A stretch of DNA of 64,000 nucleotides, from NCBI GenBank assembly GCA_914767715.1, contig OU612070.1, forward strand, positions 27,392,025-27,456,024. Reading direction: 5' to 3'. Origin of the DNA: Membranipora membranacea (lineage: Eukaryota; Bryozoa; Gymnolaemata; Cheilostomatida; Membraniporidae). Position numbers and translations under genes: made by a program. Positions within the stretch are counted from its first letter, which is position 1. Every line of letters starts with the position of its first letter. Below are positions 24,687 through 37,244 of this stretch, piece by piece. Below the pieces are notes generated by a model. It did no database searches. It was not told the origin of the DNA and saw only the letters and a list, made by a program, of their open reading frames with translations.

Positions 24687-25290
24687 TTATAAACCCACAA
24701 CCGATTCAGGCCTGTCAGCCAGGTATTTTTTGACACGCTCATCACTTTCGAACTTCTCAACGAAATCCTTCACCCATGGTGTTAGCTCCATGATGTCTTC
24801 AATGCAGAGCTTAGAGAACTCCAGAGTAGTGTATAACCAGACATCTGCCAAACAAATCTGAAAAAGATATGCAGTTTGTACACCTCTCACATTATAGGAG
24901 CTAATTCGACAAGTATTTTGGTGAAATCCACAAATTTTAGTATTTACTAATACAGTTACATATATTTATGCAAGTCATATGACCTCATTTTCAGCCAAGG
25001 CAACTATAATTCATCATAATTCTAGTATGACCACTTTCAGTTGGATTTGGTATTGACTAATCTCCTTATGGTTTCTAAAGTCTGGTGCTTTAATTTTGCA
25101 GTCATTACTGGAACTGGAAATGATGCTTTGCTTGAACTGCGGTACTGTGTATTCTTTTTTGGGTATAAATCAATTGTCTTACCAGAGCTTCAGCAAAAAC
25201 CAGGTTCAGTAGTGCTGTTTCATGTGTACTCAGACCTGGTCCTGAAAGAAAGCCAAAATCCAAAAACCCGACCCGGTCCTGCCCTAGCTA
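23925..25290. repeat. Segmental duplication, partner of 37245-38615
   Basis: From agaatcaggacaccttcccc to ccctagctatg the two regions align almost base for base, covering the downstream flank, exon 4 and part of intron 3 of GST D and F. The alignment resumes after the hAT insertion (25,290 onward against 40,438 onward). Confidence 0.85.
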
Positions 25291-26474
25291 TGACTATAGA
25301 TATAGTTTTAGTCATATATAGATATATAGTTAACAAAAGAAGATTTGATAACAGCAGCAGAGTGAGGCTTGCAAACTTCAGTTACCTTATCTGAGGTGAT
25401 GAATTTTTTCCCTTGCTTCTCAGCCACTGTTTGAATATAGTTCACTGTTTTGAGTGCTAGCTCTCTGAGCTCAGCCTTGACCTCATCCTTGTTTTCTGGC
25501 TCCGGTATCTTCTTGAACACAGACCAGTTGTACCACTTGGGTGGTAACACGCTAAAAAAAGACAAAGTGGCTTCCTGTACCATGTCGTTTAAGGCCTCCT
25601 CCCAAAGGTTCTCACCCATCATACCTGAAAGAAAAAGGAATCATGACCTTTTTGCAAGATAAAAAGAATTTACCTATATGTTGCTACAACTATGATCAAT
25701 TAACAAATCTATGACTATGAATGAAAGTTTTGTTTATAAGCTTAACCGCTTACTCGAATACTTGAATACCAATACAATAATGATTGCCGGAGGGTACTTG
25801 TGCTAAAACTTGTTTTGATCCGGTCGCCATTTTGAATGGGAATATTATGTTTGTATAAACTTACCAAATTTTTTAGCCAAGTATCTGGCAATAGAGTTGG
25901 ACATGACCATAACTCCTTGATCACATGTGTAAGTTGGTATCTGACCCAGTGGCTGTTCTAAAACAAATATAATAGTCATATGATGTCTGTACTACGTTCC
26001 TATATTCCAGACTTAGTAGATTCTTACTGGTTCAAATATATTATGAGGTCGGCGAAATTTTTTTGTACCTGCTGTCAGAGAAAATCGGGAATAACAAGTA
26101 ATAGTGGCAAGGCTTAGATTGGATAGGTTAAATTTTATCAAAGAAATGAGGCTGAACATGCTGTTTTTAGCAAAGTGAATGACTGAGAAAATCTGATTGC
26201 TAGAATTTTTGAAACAGTTAATATTTATTCTGAGAGTTGAAGTTCATCATACTAATCTTTGGTTTAAAATGATTTATGCTGAGCCTAAAGTGCCCCGTAT
26301 CTCTTCTCTACCCCCTCTCTGCGATTATTACTTACTCTGCTTTATTCCTTCTGCTCCCCACTGTTCGAAGGTAACTCTCTCATCATTGAGAGGCTTGTCA
26401 GCTATGGCGTGTAACATACGGATAGCCTCTCCTCTGGCACGCACTGGGAAGTATAGCAGCTTATCTTGAGACAT
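24687..26474 (-). CDS. Sigma-like glutathione S-transferase D, 4 exons
   Basis: Exons 26474-26336, 25957-25865, 25624-25386 and 24857-24687 give 213 aa. N-terminus MSQDKLLYFPVRARGEAIRM with the catalytic tyrosine in LLYF; exon 2 QPLGQIPTYTCDQG and MSNSIARYLAKKFG; exon 3 NLWEEALNDMVQEATLS and KIPEPENKDE; exon 4 ICLADVWLYTTLEFSK, ending ESVVGL. All frames are open with canonical splice sites. A TATAAAAG box lies 100-107 bases upstream of the ATG on the minus strand. GST D is the closest relative of GST F over exons 1-3; its exon 4 is less like F than E is. Confidence 0.93.
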
Positions 26475-26573
26475 GATTTTTAATATTTAAGGTGAAACAG
26501 TAAAAAAAAGAGATCTAGTCCTGACTGTTAGTCTGTATCCTAATAACTGATGCTGAGAGGTTTGTACTGCTTA

Positions 26574-26581
26574 CTTTTATA
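26574..26581 (-). promoter_or_regulatory. TATA box of GST D
   Basis: Minus-strand TATAAAAG, conserved in sequence and distance at GST F (41929-41936), which supports function. The homologous stretch is deleted at GST E. Confidence 0.55.
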
Positions 26582-29056
26582 CTACAAGCTGGATATGTCG
26601 TATCACAAAGGTCGGTATTTAATATGCTAAATGAGTGACAACCCGTATTTAGGACATTAATAATTCCCCTCGAATCCTGTTCCAGTAAATGACTGTATTT
26701 TTAGCGGTTAAGAATATGCTGTAATCAGGAGGAATCCTACCACAAGTTGTTAATCACAATATTGGAAACCATGACAAAATGATGACACCTAGAAGTTAGA
26801 CCATGATATGGCACATTCCTCAGATGGCTCTAGAATCTAGAGCCAGAAACAACCATTGATTGAATATATCTCCTTTAGTCCCCTGACTACTGAGGCTTGT
26901 CAGCCCTTCACCTGCCTACAAACTGAGTGAAGATGGGTGAGATAGTGCAGCCTTGCTTTTCAGCCCATCATTTCTCGTCATACATTCTCTGGGATGACGA
27001 GAGTGATGTCTTCATTATTCTAACCCACTTTCTTTGGCAACACAGAATCAAGATTGTTAAAGTTAACTACCATTGATGATTAAACTGATCAAACTTATAG
27101 GGTTACCACAATGTAAACACATATGTCAAGAGGTTGTCGTTTTGTAGCTGCCATATCTGTACCAGTAAACTAAAAAAACCTTGATATTACACTATCTGAT
27201 GTATGCCTGGACATTGACTATCTTTTTTTAAAGATATTGCAAAAACTATCATCAGTCATGAGAATCAAGTTCCCGGTCTGGTCCCTGTCTAGTCCCGGTC
27301 TGTTCCTGGTCTGGTCCCGGTCTCTCTGTCTGGTCCCTGTCTAGTCCCGGTCTGTTCCTGGTCTGGTCCCTGTCTAGTCCCGGTCTGTTCCTGGTCTGGT
27401 CCCGGTCTCTCTGTCTGGTCCCTGTCTAGTCCCGGTCTGTTCCTGGTCTGGTCCCGGTCTCTCTGTCTGGTCCCTGTCTAGTCCCGGTCTGGTCCCGGTC
27501 TCTCTGTCTGGTCTATGCTAGCCATGTCTGGTCCCGTTCTAGTCCCAGTTTGGTCTCAGTCTGGTCCATTTCTGGTCCCGGTCTGGTCCTCGTCTGGTCG
27601 ATGTCTGGAGCCGGTCTGGTCCTCGCCTTGAACCGGTCTCGACTTGGTCAGGTCCATGCTAGCCATGTTCGATCCCTGTGTTCCCTTACTTATTACAATA
27701 ACCATAAGCTTTCAATATTATGATGTAATTATTATGAGAGGCTTACATTGTCTGTGAGTTATTTCCTTGTTTTTCGGGGTAAGACAAATTTAGCTTCACT
27801 AAATGTTATTTTACAGATCAGCTTTTTGAATTAATAAAAGCTTTGTTACTTGTTAGTTTCTTTTCTTGTGGTATCTGTATCCTGTTTGGTGCACAAAGAG
27901 CTGTCTGAGACAAGAACTATAATCCGAACGTACAGGCTGAGCACAATAGCTCAGCAGGTGAACAGCAAACTTGGATAAATGCCAGTGATCACCAATTTCA
28001 ATTCATCATATTTTTTTTTATATTTTAATACTTTATTGGCATCTCAATTACTTTAACATCTTTAATTCATCTTAATATTTTTAACTATTGGCATCTTGTA
28101 ATTAATTACTTTATTGTAATTACTACAAGGTTGATTGTTATACTTTAGACAAAACAACCAAACACTGACAGACAATTCATTAGAATTAACTCAGATGGTG
28201 TCCAGCCCAGACAGTGTTAGTCTGGAAGTTCATGTGTAACCCCTCGTAATCTTTAAGTTAAAATGCTCACTTATTACCCAGAGTAAGTGACCATTATTTG
28301 AGAGAGGTATTTATTCGTTATAGTCTGCTCAGCGTATTATCTCCTCGTAAGCTCCGCATTTAAATTAAATTTAATTTTAATGAAACCAGTGAATACACAA
28401 TGATTGATCATCCAAATTTAGCTCTTTTTATAATGGCATACAAAAGCAGTCTCTTCTAAGGACAGAAAACGAATAATTATGTTGTTCAACTATGAAGAAT
28501 GTAATGCTGGCGCAGATTCAAATACCTATTTCAAAAATATTTCTATGGTTTTTTAAAGATTTCTAAAAAACAAAGTAAATTAACAAAAAAAAAGATCTTT
28601 TTGCGTCATTCAGATTACCGAAATAGTATTACGCGAATCACAATCAAAACCACTTGATGTGTTATAATATCATCAAAAAGTTGCTGATCTGTTTCTGGTA
28701 GATTACCTATGAGATGGTATTGAGTTGATTTGATTGTTTTCATAATACAAGAAGAATAGCGAAAAAAAGTTTGCAATTCTGACATAAACAACATTGTACA
28801 AAATTTAAAAAAAAAATTCGAACAGTCTATTACGTTAAAATCATTTGAACAGGTAGGCCTCTGTCAGATTAATATTCGTGCTATGTCAATTATGTCAAAA
28901 TCTGACACATTAATTCGACCACATGGATTGAAGCTTCCTCACTTATACCACAATTCACCATGTGGCATTAAAAGTTACTCATTCGTTTGTCCATTATCCC
29001 ATCACAAATAATCATCAAGATTATATAGTAGAAAAGGATTAAGAATTACTGAACAG
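26582..29056. other. Spacer between GST D and GST E
   Basis: Upstream flank of D, whose parts recur upstream of E (31,560-32,270) and F (43,700-44,425), a minisatellite (27273-27610), then the downstream flank of E, which resembles 24,060-24,686. No gene was found. Confidence 0.6.
27273..27610. repeat. GGTCTGGTCC-type minisatellite
   Basis: Degenerate 10-11-base units (ggtctggtccc, ggtctgttcct, gtctagtccc) arranged in a higher-order unit of about 50 bases repeated several times. The same motif occurs at 44328-44420 and, as a trace, near 21,405-21,425, in the same relative position upstream of other GST copies. Confidence 0.9.
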
Positions 29057-30144
29057 TTATAAACCATTAACCGTTCCAGGCCTTCCCGCCAAGTATTTTT
29101 TGACACGCTCATCACTTTCAAACTTCTCAACGAAGTCCTTCACCCATGGTGTTAGCTCCATGATGTCTTCAATGCAGAGCTTAGAGAACTCCAGACTAGT
29201 GTATAACCAGACATCTGCCAAACAAATCTGAAAAAGATATGCAGTTTGTACGCCTCTCAAATTATAAGAGCTAATTCGATTGGTAATTCAACAATATTTT
29301 TTTCTTTTACCAAAACGTGGAGGGATCGGCAAGTATTTTGGAGAAATCCAAAAAATTTAGTATTTATTAATACAGATATTTATGCAAGTCAGACCTCTTA
29401 TCCAGCAAAGGCAACTACAGGTCAAAATTATAGTTATAGTTAATGGAATAGTTAATAGCTATAACTTTAGTTATAACTATAGTATAGTGTATAGTTATTG
29501 TGGATCATATATAGTTAGACATAGAACATCTGGTAACAGCAACATAGTGAGCATGCAAACTGTAATTACCTTATCCGAGGTGTTGAATTTCTTCCCTTGT
29601 CTCTCAGCCACATATTGGATATAGTGCACCGTTTTGAGTGTTAGCTCTCTCAGCTGAGATTTAACCTCGTGCTTGTTTTCTGGCTCTGGTGCCGTCATGG
29701 TTACACTCCAGTTGAACCACTAGGTTAGAATCTCATTAAAGAAGGCCAGAGTGGCTTCCTGGACCATGTCGTTTAAGGCCTCCTCCCACAGATTCTCACC
29801 CATCAAATCTGACCAAGAAACAGGAAAAGATGACCCTTTGTGAATTGAAATTTACCTCAATTAACAAATCCATAACAAGGAATGAAAGTTTTGTACATTA
29901 GAGTTTCAATACTTACCCAGTTATGAGAGGCAGTCATAACAAAATGATTCAGGGCATTCATACTAAAACCAATTTTGATCCGTTGGCCATCTTAAATGGG
30001 AATATTAAGTTTGCATAAACTTACCAAATTTCTTAGCCAGGTATGTTGTGATAGAGTTGGACATGAGGAGCTCCCCCTCTTCACAGGTGTACACTGGTAG
30101 CTGTCCCAGAGGCTGCTCTATAACAAAATATTATTATGATATAT

Positions 30145-30490
30145 TATGTATGTATGTATGTATGTATGTATGTATGTATGTATGTATGTATGTATGTATG
30201 TATGTATGTATGTATGTATGTATGTATGTGTGTATGTGTGTATGTGTGTATGTGTGTATGTGTGTATGTGTGTATGTGTGTATGTGTGTATGTGTGTATG
30301 TGTGTATGTGTGTATGTGTGTATGTGTGTATGTGTGTATGTGTGTATGTGTGCGTGTGTGTATGTGTGTATGTGTGTGTGTATGTGTGCGTGTGTGTATG
30401 TGTGTATGCGTGTATGTGTGCGTGTGTGTATGTGTGTATGCGTGTATGTATGTATGTATGATATGATATGATATGATATGATATGATGTA
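30145..30490. repeat. (TATG)n / (TGTGTATG)n microsatellite
   Basis: About 345 bases of pure then compound tetranucleotide and octanucleotide repeat, ending in an ATATG run, in intron 2 of GST E. All open frames across it are repeat artefacts. Confidence 0.97.
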
Positions 30491-30646
30491 TGTACGACGT
30501 TTGTAGTATTCCTATATTCAAGACTACTTAGATTCTTACTGGTAAGAATATTTGAGTCCGTTTAAAAGTTTTTATATCTACTGCCAGAGTATATCGGGTG
30601 AATTATGTGCAGGAGTAGGGAATAGGCTAAGATTGGATAGGTTAAA

Positions 30647-30777
30647 GTTTAAGCGCTCAAACTGTGCCGGGGTAGCTGGTAGTAGATTATTCATGATCAA
30701 TAACCCGGATGGGGAAAGTGTTTGATGATGAAATGTATATTACTAGCTATCCCCCCCCCCCCGCACAGTTTGAGTTC
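30647..30777. mobile_element. Short foldback element flanked by TTAAA
   Basis: About 131 bases whose ends are inverted copies (CTCAAACTGTGC at 30656-30667 and its complement at 30763-30774, extending into GGGG and TAGCTRGTA). TTAAA lies on both sides (30642-30646, 30778-30782); GST D has an uninterrupted ggttaaattt at the same intron position. This fits a TTAA-targeting MITE, as in the piggyBac group. GST F keeps the left end near 41,285-41,320. Confidence 0.6.
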
Positions 30778-31544
30778 TTAAATTAGATCATTCACAGAAT
30801 AGGACATGGGAAATTAATATGAGGACATAAACATATAAACAGTATTTATATGTTCGTTTATATATGAGGAATTTGACATCATCAATCATCAACCTCAAGT
30901 AACAAAAAACTAGCAAAATGAGAAATATAGTCAGATTCACTCCTCGTCAGTTTAGCAAGTACGCAAATCACGGCAGGAGAGGATTTCACACATTCTGTAG
31001 CAATCCTTGGCACAAAGCAGCTTAAAGGTGGCGACATGATTGAAAAGCTGTGGATAAACTTGGCATATTTCTTGAATTTCTCTTTAGAATTTTTCACTTT
31101 GTGGGAATGAAAATAAGAACTAAGAGGTGTAGATAATCAAGTGGCTTTTTAAAAAAATTTTTGTCAGAACATTATTCGATTTATTTTCAAAATCAGCCAT
31201 CGAGAAAAGGAAAATTATTCAAATTTGAATGATTTGTGCTCGATGGTTGAACGTAAACTTGTAGGAGATAACTATTTAGAAAAAAACAGTTTGGGCTTAG
31301 CGCACAAGTTATATAAGACGAAGATTGTCAACAAGCTTTCCCTTTTATATTTTGATAATTAACCCCATTTTATCAGGAGAGTGTACTATTTAATGCTTTT
31401 ACAACTTACTCTGTTTTACTCCATTCCACTGTTCAAAGGTAATTCTATCTCATCATTCAGAGGTTTGTCAGTTAAGGCGTGTAACATACGGATAGCCTCT
31501 CCTCTGGCGCGGACTGGGAAGTACAACAACTTATCCTGAGACAT

Positions 31545-34309
31545 GATGTTTAATATTTAAGGTGAAACGGTAAAAAAAGAGATCTAGTCCTGACTCTCAG
31601 TCCGTATCCTAGTACTAGCTTCTGGTTGTGTCCTAAAAAAAGGTCGGTATTAGAACACTTTAGGACATTAAAATCTCCCTAACATCCTGCTTCACTAAAT
31701 GATTGTACTGTGTTCGGCGTAGAATGTCCTGGAATCAGGAGTCCTACCGCATGTGACTCATCAAAATCTTGGAAGCAATGACAAAATGATGACATTATTA
31801 GTTAGCATTATATGGCCATTCATCAGACGGATCTAGAATCAAGAGCCAGAAACAACATGTGAATATCCCCTGGAGTCTCCAGACTACTGGGACAGATAAT
31901 GTTGCCCTGCGCTCGTCGCCAATTCACTGAGATGGGCGAGTGAAAACAAATCCACTATGTTTCAGATTTAGAGATTGTTGAAATTTACTATCAATGATGA
32001 TTATTTACACCGATTTATTTTACAAGGTCACCACAATTCAAACAAATATTATGTCATGAGGTTGTTTGCTTTTGCTGCCATATATTTGGCAGTTTTCTTT
32101 CATAAATTCAACTTATGACTCTAAAGCAAATTGATGTTACACTACCGATGTAGGCATCCGTTGTCTGGTAGCTTTCTGTGAAAAAACAGCATTTAGCTGA
32201 ACCTTGAATATCCGTTTATAAAGGATATTGCAAAAACTATCATCAGACATGAGAATTTAGAATTGAGAATTGAGTACTTTAGGTGAGTTATGTTTTGCTG
32301 AGTCACTAGTGTTTTGCTAAAAATAGCCACTCAATTGCAATAACACAACGTAAAGTAGACTGTCACTCACAATATAGTGACATGTTGGATGTTCTCTATT
32401 TCATCAGAACTGAATCTTATATTCATTAACATGGTGTTTATAACACAAATGCACATTATGCAATTGCAAATATCAGACCGCTTGCCAATGCAGACATTCT
32501 TTTAACAGCCTTAAGTCACAAATAAGTTATAGCTACATATAGCCACCTCTCCAGTCAAACCATAGCATCTCTCATTTCACGTCCTCTCTGATTTACACTC
32601 TTCTTCAATGTAACAGCGGACAATCTCAATGTGACCATAAGAAAATCTGTTTGGATATACGTAGCTGGGTGACAGTGCTGAAAATTAATATCCTATGGTC
32701 ACATGTGTATCTGTGTCACCTTAACTGATTTTTTGTTCAGTTTTTCGGTATAGTTATTCATCATTTAAGCTTTTCGTAATTATATCTGCCTGTTTACTCA
32801 TCAATCAATCAACTTGCTTCTACTCAGTTGTCCTGTCAGACCAAGGTCCGTTAGGACAGTATATTAATATCATGTTGCCTACTAAAATTTGTAAGTTCTT
32901 ATTTACATCAAGTTCTCTTACGGCTTTTACATCCTGCTATTCATGAAGACATTCTTGTTTTTATAAGATCTTGTTTGTAAATTAAAGATACTTGTGTTGT
33001 AACTATTTTAGGCTTAGTAGCACATTATAGTTGTCATCACATCTGACTGTAATTAACAGATATATGTCTGATATAGGTTTTTTTTTAAATCTGTGATGTT
33101 TATATTATATTGTCTGCTTGGTTTTAGCACGTTAATGCTCGCCGACTGTGACAATCAAGCTGGCCATAAGGTGAGCTACTAATATAGGTAGGACAATTAA
33201 AAGATGGCACAGCATGTCTGGAATTTGGAGAAATGTTGTTGTCCCACTGTATTTAGCCTGCTTCTGTTGTCACAAAATTGACGTAGCATTGCAATGAGTT
33301 AGTTATGTTACGGATTATGGCTTGAGATGTGATTTAAAATCAGATCCTAAATCCTAAATTAGATCTAAATTAGATCCTAAACCTAGATCCTAAATTAGAT
33401 GTGATTTCTTTTCTGTATTTTGCTATAAAGAAACATTGTAATTTAAGAGAAATAAATGTTCAAAGAAAGTAAATAAATGCATGGGTCAGCCAGATAGTCT
33501 GTGACTAGAGTGGCGGCCAACCCTCCAACTAATTACAAAAACACCACACAAACATCATGAAAAGCCCAGATAAAACATGCCCGCTATCCACCGCACGACC
33601 AGAGACGCCCCGCCAGCCAAACTGTGAGATTGCACCCTGGCCCCGTCCAACCTCCCCAAAGGTACTTGTTGAACAAGGCTATGCCATTGCTCAGCAAGGA
33701 CCTCTCTCCTCGCTTGTTGTTGGTCTTAATAATATTAAGTTTGTTGGATCTAGTGTTGTACTCATGGTTTGTTTTCATATTTAAAATATCTTGAATTGAA
33801 TAATGATTGAAGGCTCAAACATTCTATATTGCCTCAGCATACTTCCGTCTGACAACAGTAACAGCAGCAATTTAATGATATAATCTTTCAGGAGAGTGCA
33901 AGACGTGAGACTAGAGACTTTACCGCCTGAATGAATATAAATTCACTGCTCATAGTCATAGGTATGCTGCTAGAATTGTCTTCTCTTTAGGTATGTAACC
34001 ACAACTTCTGATTCACAGTTCAAATAGATTGATGTACATGTATTTGCAGAGTCTCAAATAATGATTCATTGCTTCGTAGTTATAAACATTAATAATGAAA
34101 TGTCATAAATGTGGTATGGAAGGTTTAAACTTTTGCTGCTCTTATATTTTACTCTGGAATAGATATAAAATATAAAATGCTATTTGCGTTAGCTCTAAAA
34201 AATATATCATAGGGTAGCCCATGCACTTGAATAATCGGGCCATTGTTCAGTGACTGTTTGTTGTTGATGCTGTTGTTATTGTTGTTGTTGTTGTTATTGT
34301 TGTTGTTGT
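31545..34309. other. Spacer between GST E and sorbitol dehydrogenase copy 1
   Basis: Duplicated upstream flank sequence with no gene. A GTT-trinucleotide run (about 34,258-34,310) directly follows the dehydrogenase stop codon and is shared by both copies in different lengths. Confidence 0.6.
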
Positions 34310-36034
34310 TTAGCCGCGAGCTGAGCTGATCATTACTTTGATACCCTCACCAGCTGATGCAGTCTTATAAGCATCTTCTGTTCGCTCCAGAGTATATCTG
34401 TGGGTGATCAACTTCTTAACCTCAACTCTTCCTGATGCTACGAGATCAAGCCCGCTTTGATAACTGCAAATATATCACAATAATATGGTGTTTTCAGAAA
34501 CAGAAATACGCCCTGTACAACTTACAAGTATACAAAAGAGAAAACGACCCCTTGCATGAAATCCCTGAGTACAATCAAGGCAGCGTCCCAATAGAAGTCA
34601 CAATCAATTTCGTTTAAATTGATGGACATGTTCACAAGAAATCACAAACATTAAGGCAGACTTAGTCTAGTAATCCAGCTAATAGTCAGCAATCATCTTG
34701 ATGGTGCTGTTGCTCGAAACCAACATTACGGCAGTATTAAAATTTTTTAAAACACCCTTGACCTATAAATTGTGATAAAAGACTTACTCATTACAGTATC
34801 TGAATGATCCCTTGATATCGAGCTCTTTAGCTACAGTATTAACCATCGGTATACTGATATCAGGCTTACCGTGTCCAATCACAGTAAACACTCCACCAGG
34901 TTTAGTCGCCTGTAAAATGATATATAGATTACAAAAGTTAATAAAATGGATCAGGTCTTTTAGATCAGGTCTTTGTGACACCAATATTATCTAAAGAGCT
35001 ACCATGTATATCGACACTCTTCATTCTCACCAATGAACTCATTGTTCTCACCTTGATGTATTCACAAGTCAACAACACGTTGAGTTATGTTTTTGGAAAA
35101 TAGGAGATAACTCCAGATGAATAGGAAAAACTGAAGTTTATTCAGAGAGGTTTATGTTGTATGTTCACAGACACCAGATTAACCCAAAAGTTTATTGGTT
35201 AGATCATATTGAGCTATGGAAGTATTGAATGTGAAGGTTACAAAAATAACTCAGGGCAATGGGGATAATATAAAACTAGAGTATTGCCTCGAATAACCAA
35301 CTTTTGAAATATCACTCTACTTCCAGAGGGATAAAACTTATCTTTTACATTTTGTTGATTTAGTTATTATACATACAAAGATAGCCGTTCGCACAGCACT
35401 CTCCGCCCCGCTACACTCAATGCTGATATCAGGCTGCCCTCCGAGTGCTGATATTATCTTATCCGCCATTTCGTACCCATCTGGAGTGTCTGCCAGTACA
35501 GCATGGTCAGCTCCGACCTCCTTAGCAAAATCAAGTCTCATCTGACTTATGTCTACAGAACATCAGCAGCATTTTACAACAGAAAACTGAATAGGGGAAG
35601 GGCAAGAGCAAGCAAGTTTTAGTTGAACATATTTCAAGCAAACTTTTCAATAAAAAAGGATCAACAAATTTACTAGATAAAATATCAACATATACCTATC
35701 ATCAAGACTGTTATCAGTATTTTATTTCTTATGATAAAGTGGGCAAACCTCTCACTTATCAAAGTTCAAACTTCAACAATTTTGATCGGCAAACAAAATA
35801 TATTAGCAAATCACAGTGTGAATTCCCAGTTAAGTTAGCAAAAAGTATTGCTCACCTGTGATTGCTACGGCTGAAGTTCCATAAGCACTCATCATAGTCA
35901 GCAGGCCGATAGGTCCAGCGCCTGACACCAGAACCTTCTTACCTACTGTAACCCCAGCTCTCTTACATGCATGTACTCCCACATTGAGGGGCTCCAGCAA
36001 CGCCCCCTCCTCATGCGATACATGGTCTGGTAAT
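34310..36034 (-). pseudogene. Sorbitol dehydrogenase copy 1, 5'-truncated
   Basis: Only the last four exons are present: 36034-35856, 35552-35377, 34909-34788 and 34463-34310. They encode the Rossmann NAD-binding half and C-terminus ([42 protein letters not shown]). The four 5' exons, with start codon and catalytic zinc ligands, are missing because the duplication from the complete gene ends inside intron 4. A 6-base deletion removes two codons after the glycine motif (MMSAYG against MMSARAYG). The remaining frames are open and splice sites intact, so loss is recent or the remnant is spliced to something unseen. No enzyme activity is expected. Confidence 0.88.
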
Positions 36035-36396
36035 CTGAAGGGATGAAAAGGGAAAGCGAATTTATAACTGGCATAGGTATTCTTACACACAAACTCTGTC
36101 TATAGAGAGGTAGGAGGCAGCGTCCTTGTCACACACCACAGAAATAATATTGTGGTGTATGACAGGTCACCACGCACTTATAACTCTGAGTGAATTTGAG
36201 TTAGGGTTTACCAACTTTATTGAGAAACAAAGGAACAAGGAATGAAACGGAATTTAAATTTGAGTTTTTTCACCCAATTTTTTCTAGCGTTACTTTTTCT
36301 CATGGTTTATTGCGTTTGAGACAAAAGGAACTGGTGATGGTTCAATGATGGAAACCATGCTAAAAACACTGAAATGGTCAATCTTGCCTTTGGGGG

Positions 36397-36744
36397 GATA
36401 CAACATGCAGCAGTGCGCATACCACCGCACGACACACAGGTCTTCAGCTAGAAACCATGAGTAAAGCGCTGAAGCTGAAGCGCCTAAAGCAGCCCTGTGT
36501 GTTGATGACCATCTCATTCCATCACTTCCAGCACTCAGCGCATATTGTCAGTTTCGGTATTTTGACATAATCAGTGTGTTCACGCTATTGCGCAACCAGG
36601 GAGCCTGCCAACTCTTAATTGTTTCATCGCAACAATGTTCACCCTATGCTTGTACTCTAAGCCGAGCCAGTGCAGGGAGATTCGCTTTCCATCAACTCAT
36701 CAGCGCAAAGTCGCTACCGTCAAGGCACCCGCCGCTCGTGCCAT
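36397..36744. repeat. Interspersed repeat, copy 2 of 3
   Basis: Same family as 1761-2154, and nearly identical to 48804-49151 because both lie inside the duplicated dehydrogenase intron. Confidence 0.75.
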
Positions 36745-36892
36745 TTATCTTCTATTCAAACTCACCACATTGAGCATTGCACATCTCACACCCAAGTCAG
36801 GGAGCTGACTTGTTTGCACTACAAAGAATCTGAGTCTTTGATTACATTTCAAATTGGTGATGTGTTCGGATGGACTGAAGTGGGACATAATA

Positions 36893-37244
36893 ACCCAAAT
36901 GCACAATGCTGCAAAACAATCATACTTGTTTCTTTTTTTTGTCCAAACTTATGTGAATCAGACAGATTCTTTTTATACACGACAGAACATCAATATAATA
37001 TTAATGAAGTAATGTTTCGTAGTTATCTGCCCTCTCATTTGACGAAAGTACTTGTGGGTGAAAATCATAGTTTTAGTTCGCTCAACTGCTTGGGTTATAT
37101 CAGACGAGTGGGTTAGTATGCGTATGTTGTATACGTATATGTATGCGAGTTTTTTTCCGTGCCTCTCAGCCACAGATTGTATATAGTTCACTGTTTTGAG
37201 AAGTTTCTCTCTGAGCTCAGCTTTCACCTCATCTTTGTTTTCTG
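36893..37244 (-). pseudogene. GST fragment: intron 3 and part of exon 3
   Basis: Minus-strand sequence matching GST B intron 3 and the 3' two-fifths of exon 3 (ENKDEVKAELREKLLKTVNY, then SVAERHGKK). It breaks off at ctggc and is followed at once by the duplicate of 23,925 onward. Its left part (cacaatgctgcaaaacaatc) matches GST C intron 3 up to the exact point where C has its deletion, so this looks like the piece missing from a C-type gene. Confidence 0.8.

Larger units (their letters stand above)
29057..31544 (-). pseudogene. Glutathione S-transferase E, disabled
   Basis: All four exons are present (31544-31410, 30117-30025, 29808-29570, 29227-29057) with splice sites largely kept. Exon 1 has one extra base near 31445 (GAGATAGAA against GAGAGAG in D), which shifts the frame to a TAA at 31418-31416. 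Exon 3 has an in-frame TAG at 29722-29720 where the intact copies have an AAG lysine codon before WY/WF. Exon 3 also begins LMGEN instead of MMGEN. The region matching the TATA box of D and F is deleted. Intron 2 hosts a microsatellite and intron 1 a foldback element. Exon 4 is still intact and almost identical to that of F. Confidence 0.9.
31560..36862. repeat. Large segmental duplication, partner of 43697-49268
   Basis: From the GST upstream flank through the sorbitol dehydrogenase 3' exons, the two regions align over more than 5 kb with scattered indels. Similarity stops abruptly after ttacatttcaaattggtgat (36,862; partner 49,268). Confidence 0.85.

Noticed and set aside
30048-30521. Long open frames rich in Tyr-Val-Cys-Met or His-Thr
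   Set aside because: They are translations of the TATG/TGTG microsatellite in six frames and carry no gene signal.
36290-36517. 75-codon minus-strand frame (and its twin at 48676-48924)
   Set aside because: It lies across the interspersed repeat in a dehydrogenase intron; the twin exists because of segmental duplication and no product is recognised.
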